Source: Magnetococcales bacterium
GTDB taxonomy: Bacteria > Pseudomonadota > Magnetococcia > Magnetococcales > DC0425bin3
Assembly: GCA_015229045.1 (NCBI GenBank)
Contig: JADGCJ010000075.1
Coordinates: forward strand, 1 to 14,766
Direction: 5' to 3'
DNA: 14,766 nt
Positions 14,601 through 14,766 of the stretch are shown in pieces. The notes under the pieces are model-generated. The model did no database searches. It was not told the DNA's origin and saw only the letters and a list, made by a program, of their open reading frames with translations. Each line of letters begins with the position of its first letter. The first letter of the stretch is position 1. A program made the position numbers and the translations under genes.

Positions 14601-14689
14601 AATGGCTGACCCTCTATTTCACTCCGGTGATCTACTGTTATTTTGAGCGCTTTCAGCAGTGGCGCCAAAATGCAGCTTTTGAAGAATAA
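11612..14689 (+). CDS. RND-family efflux pump, inner-membrane transporter (HAE1/MdtB-MdtC-like)
   Basis: The product is a 1025-residue proton-driven RND exporter of normal length. It begins MNLSLFFVRRPVTTVLIMVG with the first membrane helix; two large periplasmic loops and twelve membrane segments in two repeats follow. Proton-relay residues are present: D401 and D402 in CVGFVVDDAIVMLENI (helix 4), and the helix-10 Lys in GIVKKNAIMMIDFAI (K922/K923). Porter-domain landmarks include LPNVDFPTVQVSA near the N-terminus, GASQDVLSAISQAQRNLP and YGTANAYQVILELD. VGFVVDDAIVMLEN and GIVKKNAIMMIDFAI most resemble the MdtB/MdtC (multidrug) group. MdtABC uses two different pumps, but only one is visible before the window ends. 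ATG 11612 overlaps the adaptor stop. The upstream in-frame ATG 11549 lies within the adaptor and would add 21 residues not typical of the family. No regulator or outer-membrane channel gene is adjacent. Confidence 0.94.
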   Translation: MNLSLFFVRRPVTTVLIMVGWLIFGVLSYFMLSVSALPNVDFPTVQVSAGLSGTSPETMAAAVASPLEKQFAAIAGLDSMNSTSSLGRTQITLQFALNRNIDGASQDVLSAISQAQRNLPPNMSQPPSYRKVNPADMPIFYMAVTSDTLPLTAVNEYADTALAQRISMIDGVAQVTIFGSQKYALRIKLDPNALAAREIGLDEVQKAIDGGNVYLPTGALYGRDQVVTVKSTGDIADPASYRRLIVAYRNGAAVHLDEVGRVVEAAEDDKAAAWFNDKQGMVLAVLRQPGANTIAVVDAIRALLPSIQQQIPAGINMTVLYDRSESIRDSVRDVQWSLLLALILVVLVIFLFLRNLSATVIPSLALPVSIVGTFPVMYMFGFSIDNLSLMALTLCVGFVVDDAIVMLENISRHIEQGKEPMQATLDGAAEVGFTIMSMTLSLAAVFIPVLFMGGILGRLLHEFAVTIMAAVLISGFVSLSLTPMLCSRYLHAEQGKAHGFMYRWSERFFLALQNGYDRSLKFVLRHSLLTMVVFVGLLVMTFWVGSGMPTGFLPTEDTGQLLCFTEAEQDVGFDAMVERQQKIGAIIQADPGVGATMVFVGAGGASQSINLGRVFTQLKPRSQRESADVIMQRLRPKLSSVPGIRAYLQNLPAIRIGGQLTKSQYQYTLKGSDTEELFAWVPKLEERLRGLPGFLNVTSDLQINKPQILVEIDREKAAQLNLTPRQIETALSLAYSAIQVSTIYGTANAYQVILELDQPFQDDPSTLSLLKIRAPGGALVPLDSVARLSRGVGPSSITHVGQLPAVTLSFDLQPGFALSGAIKAIDAVQAEMQMPVSITASFQGAAQAFQDSMAGMGWLLMLAVLVIYLILGMLYESYIHPVTILSGLPAAGLGALLTLKYFHLELDMYGFVGLIMLVGIVKKNAIMMIDFAIEARRQGMTALDAIYQAALVRFRPIMMTTMAALMGAVPIAAGWGAGGEGRRTLGLAVVGGLLLSQWLTLYFTPVIYCYFERFQQWRQNAAFEE

Positions 14690-14766
14690 CAGTAACTATT
14701 CAGCACCCGGTAACGAATCGGGGTCCAGGGGGCTGGCTCCCTGGCAGGTCCAGGACAGAGTCCTGG
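14690..14766. repeat. Dispersed intergenic repeat (right edge) with hairpins
   Basis: Immediately after the pump stop comes gtaactattcag, the inverted counterpart of the left-edge ctgagcagttac. Two GC-rich hairpins follow: ccaggg (14725-14730) with ccctgg (14739-14744), and ccaggac (14750-14756) with gtcctgg (14760-14766) around a 3-nt loop. The motif ggtccagg occurs twice. It is probably a dispersed non-coding repeat that continues beyond the window and might also slow or stop transcription after the pump gene. No T-tract is seen, so I do not call it a terminator. Confidence 0.55.

Overview
The window comes from a motile, Gram-negative, proteobacterium-like genome with fairly high GC. It encodes a chemoreceptor deamidase (CheD), a c-di-GMP enzyme, two lipobox lipoproteins, an OmpA-type envelope protein and an RND efflux pump. 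Short GC-rich dispersed repeats sit at both ends of the window. They contain ctgagcagttac on the left and gtaactattcag on the right, joined to small hairpins. They resemble intergenic repeats I associate with magnetotactic cocci (Magnetococcales), but this taxonomic guess is from memory and is weak.

Layout. (1) 1-214: repeat plus a 14-bp inverted repeat. (2) 215-1175, plus strand: a YciI-like protein and a DJ-1/PfpI protein. (3) 1301-5240, plus strand: a signalling cluster. It starts with a histidine-kinase-like protein whose phospho-accepting His is replaced by Asn, joined to CheD by a one-base TAATG overlap. An SGNH hydrolase and a PAS-GGDEF-EAL protein follow. (4) 5243-7550, minus strand, converging on the previous cluster with two bases between stop codons. 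In transcription order it holds a decayed HI0074/MNT nucleotidyltransferase pair, an HDOD protein, a small J-domain protein (ATGA overlap) and a secreted Pro/Gly/Gln-rich protein with an LTXXQ (Spy/CpxP-like) C-terminus. (5) 7743-14689, plus strand: an OmpA-domain protein, a GNA1162/beta-helix lipoprotein, and an RND efflux adaptor and pump (ATGA overlap). (6) 14690-14766: repeat.

How the parts may work together. Region 3 looks like taste-and-response signalling: CheD tunes chemoreceptors, the coupled pseudokinase could sense or scaffold, and the GGDEF/EAL protein links to c-di-GMP. Region 4 combines a signalling/degradation adaptor-like HDOD domain, an Hsp70 co-chaperone-like J protein and a periplasmic CpxP-like protein, which may indicate a stress or envelope role. 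The head of this operon has been rebuilt by deletions in a toxin-antitoxin-like pair. Region 5 is an envelope cluster. The most unusual items are the His-to-Asn pseudokinase coupled to CheD, the deletion-scarred HI0074/MNT remnant whose second reading frame overlaps the HDOD start, and the two-domain GNA1162/beta-helix lipoprotein. No CRISPR array, tRNA, rRNA, complete insertion sequence or clear intrinsic terminator was seen. No gene-free stretch exceeds 300 bases.
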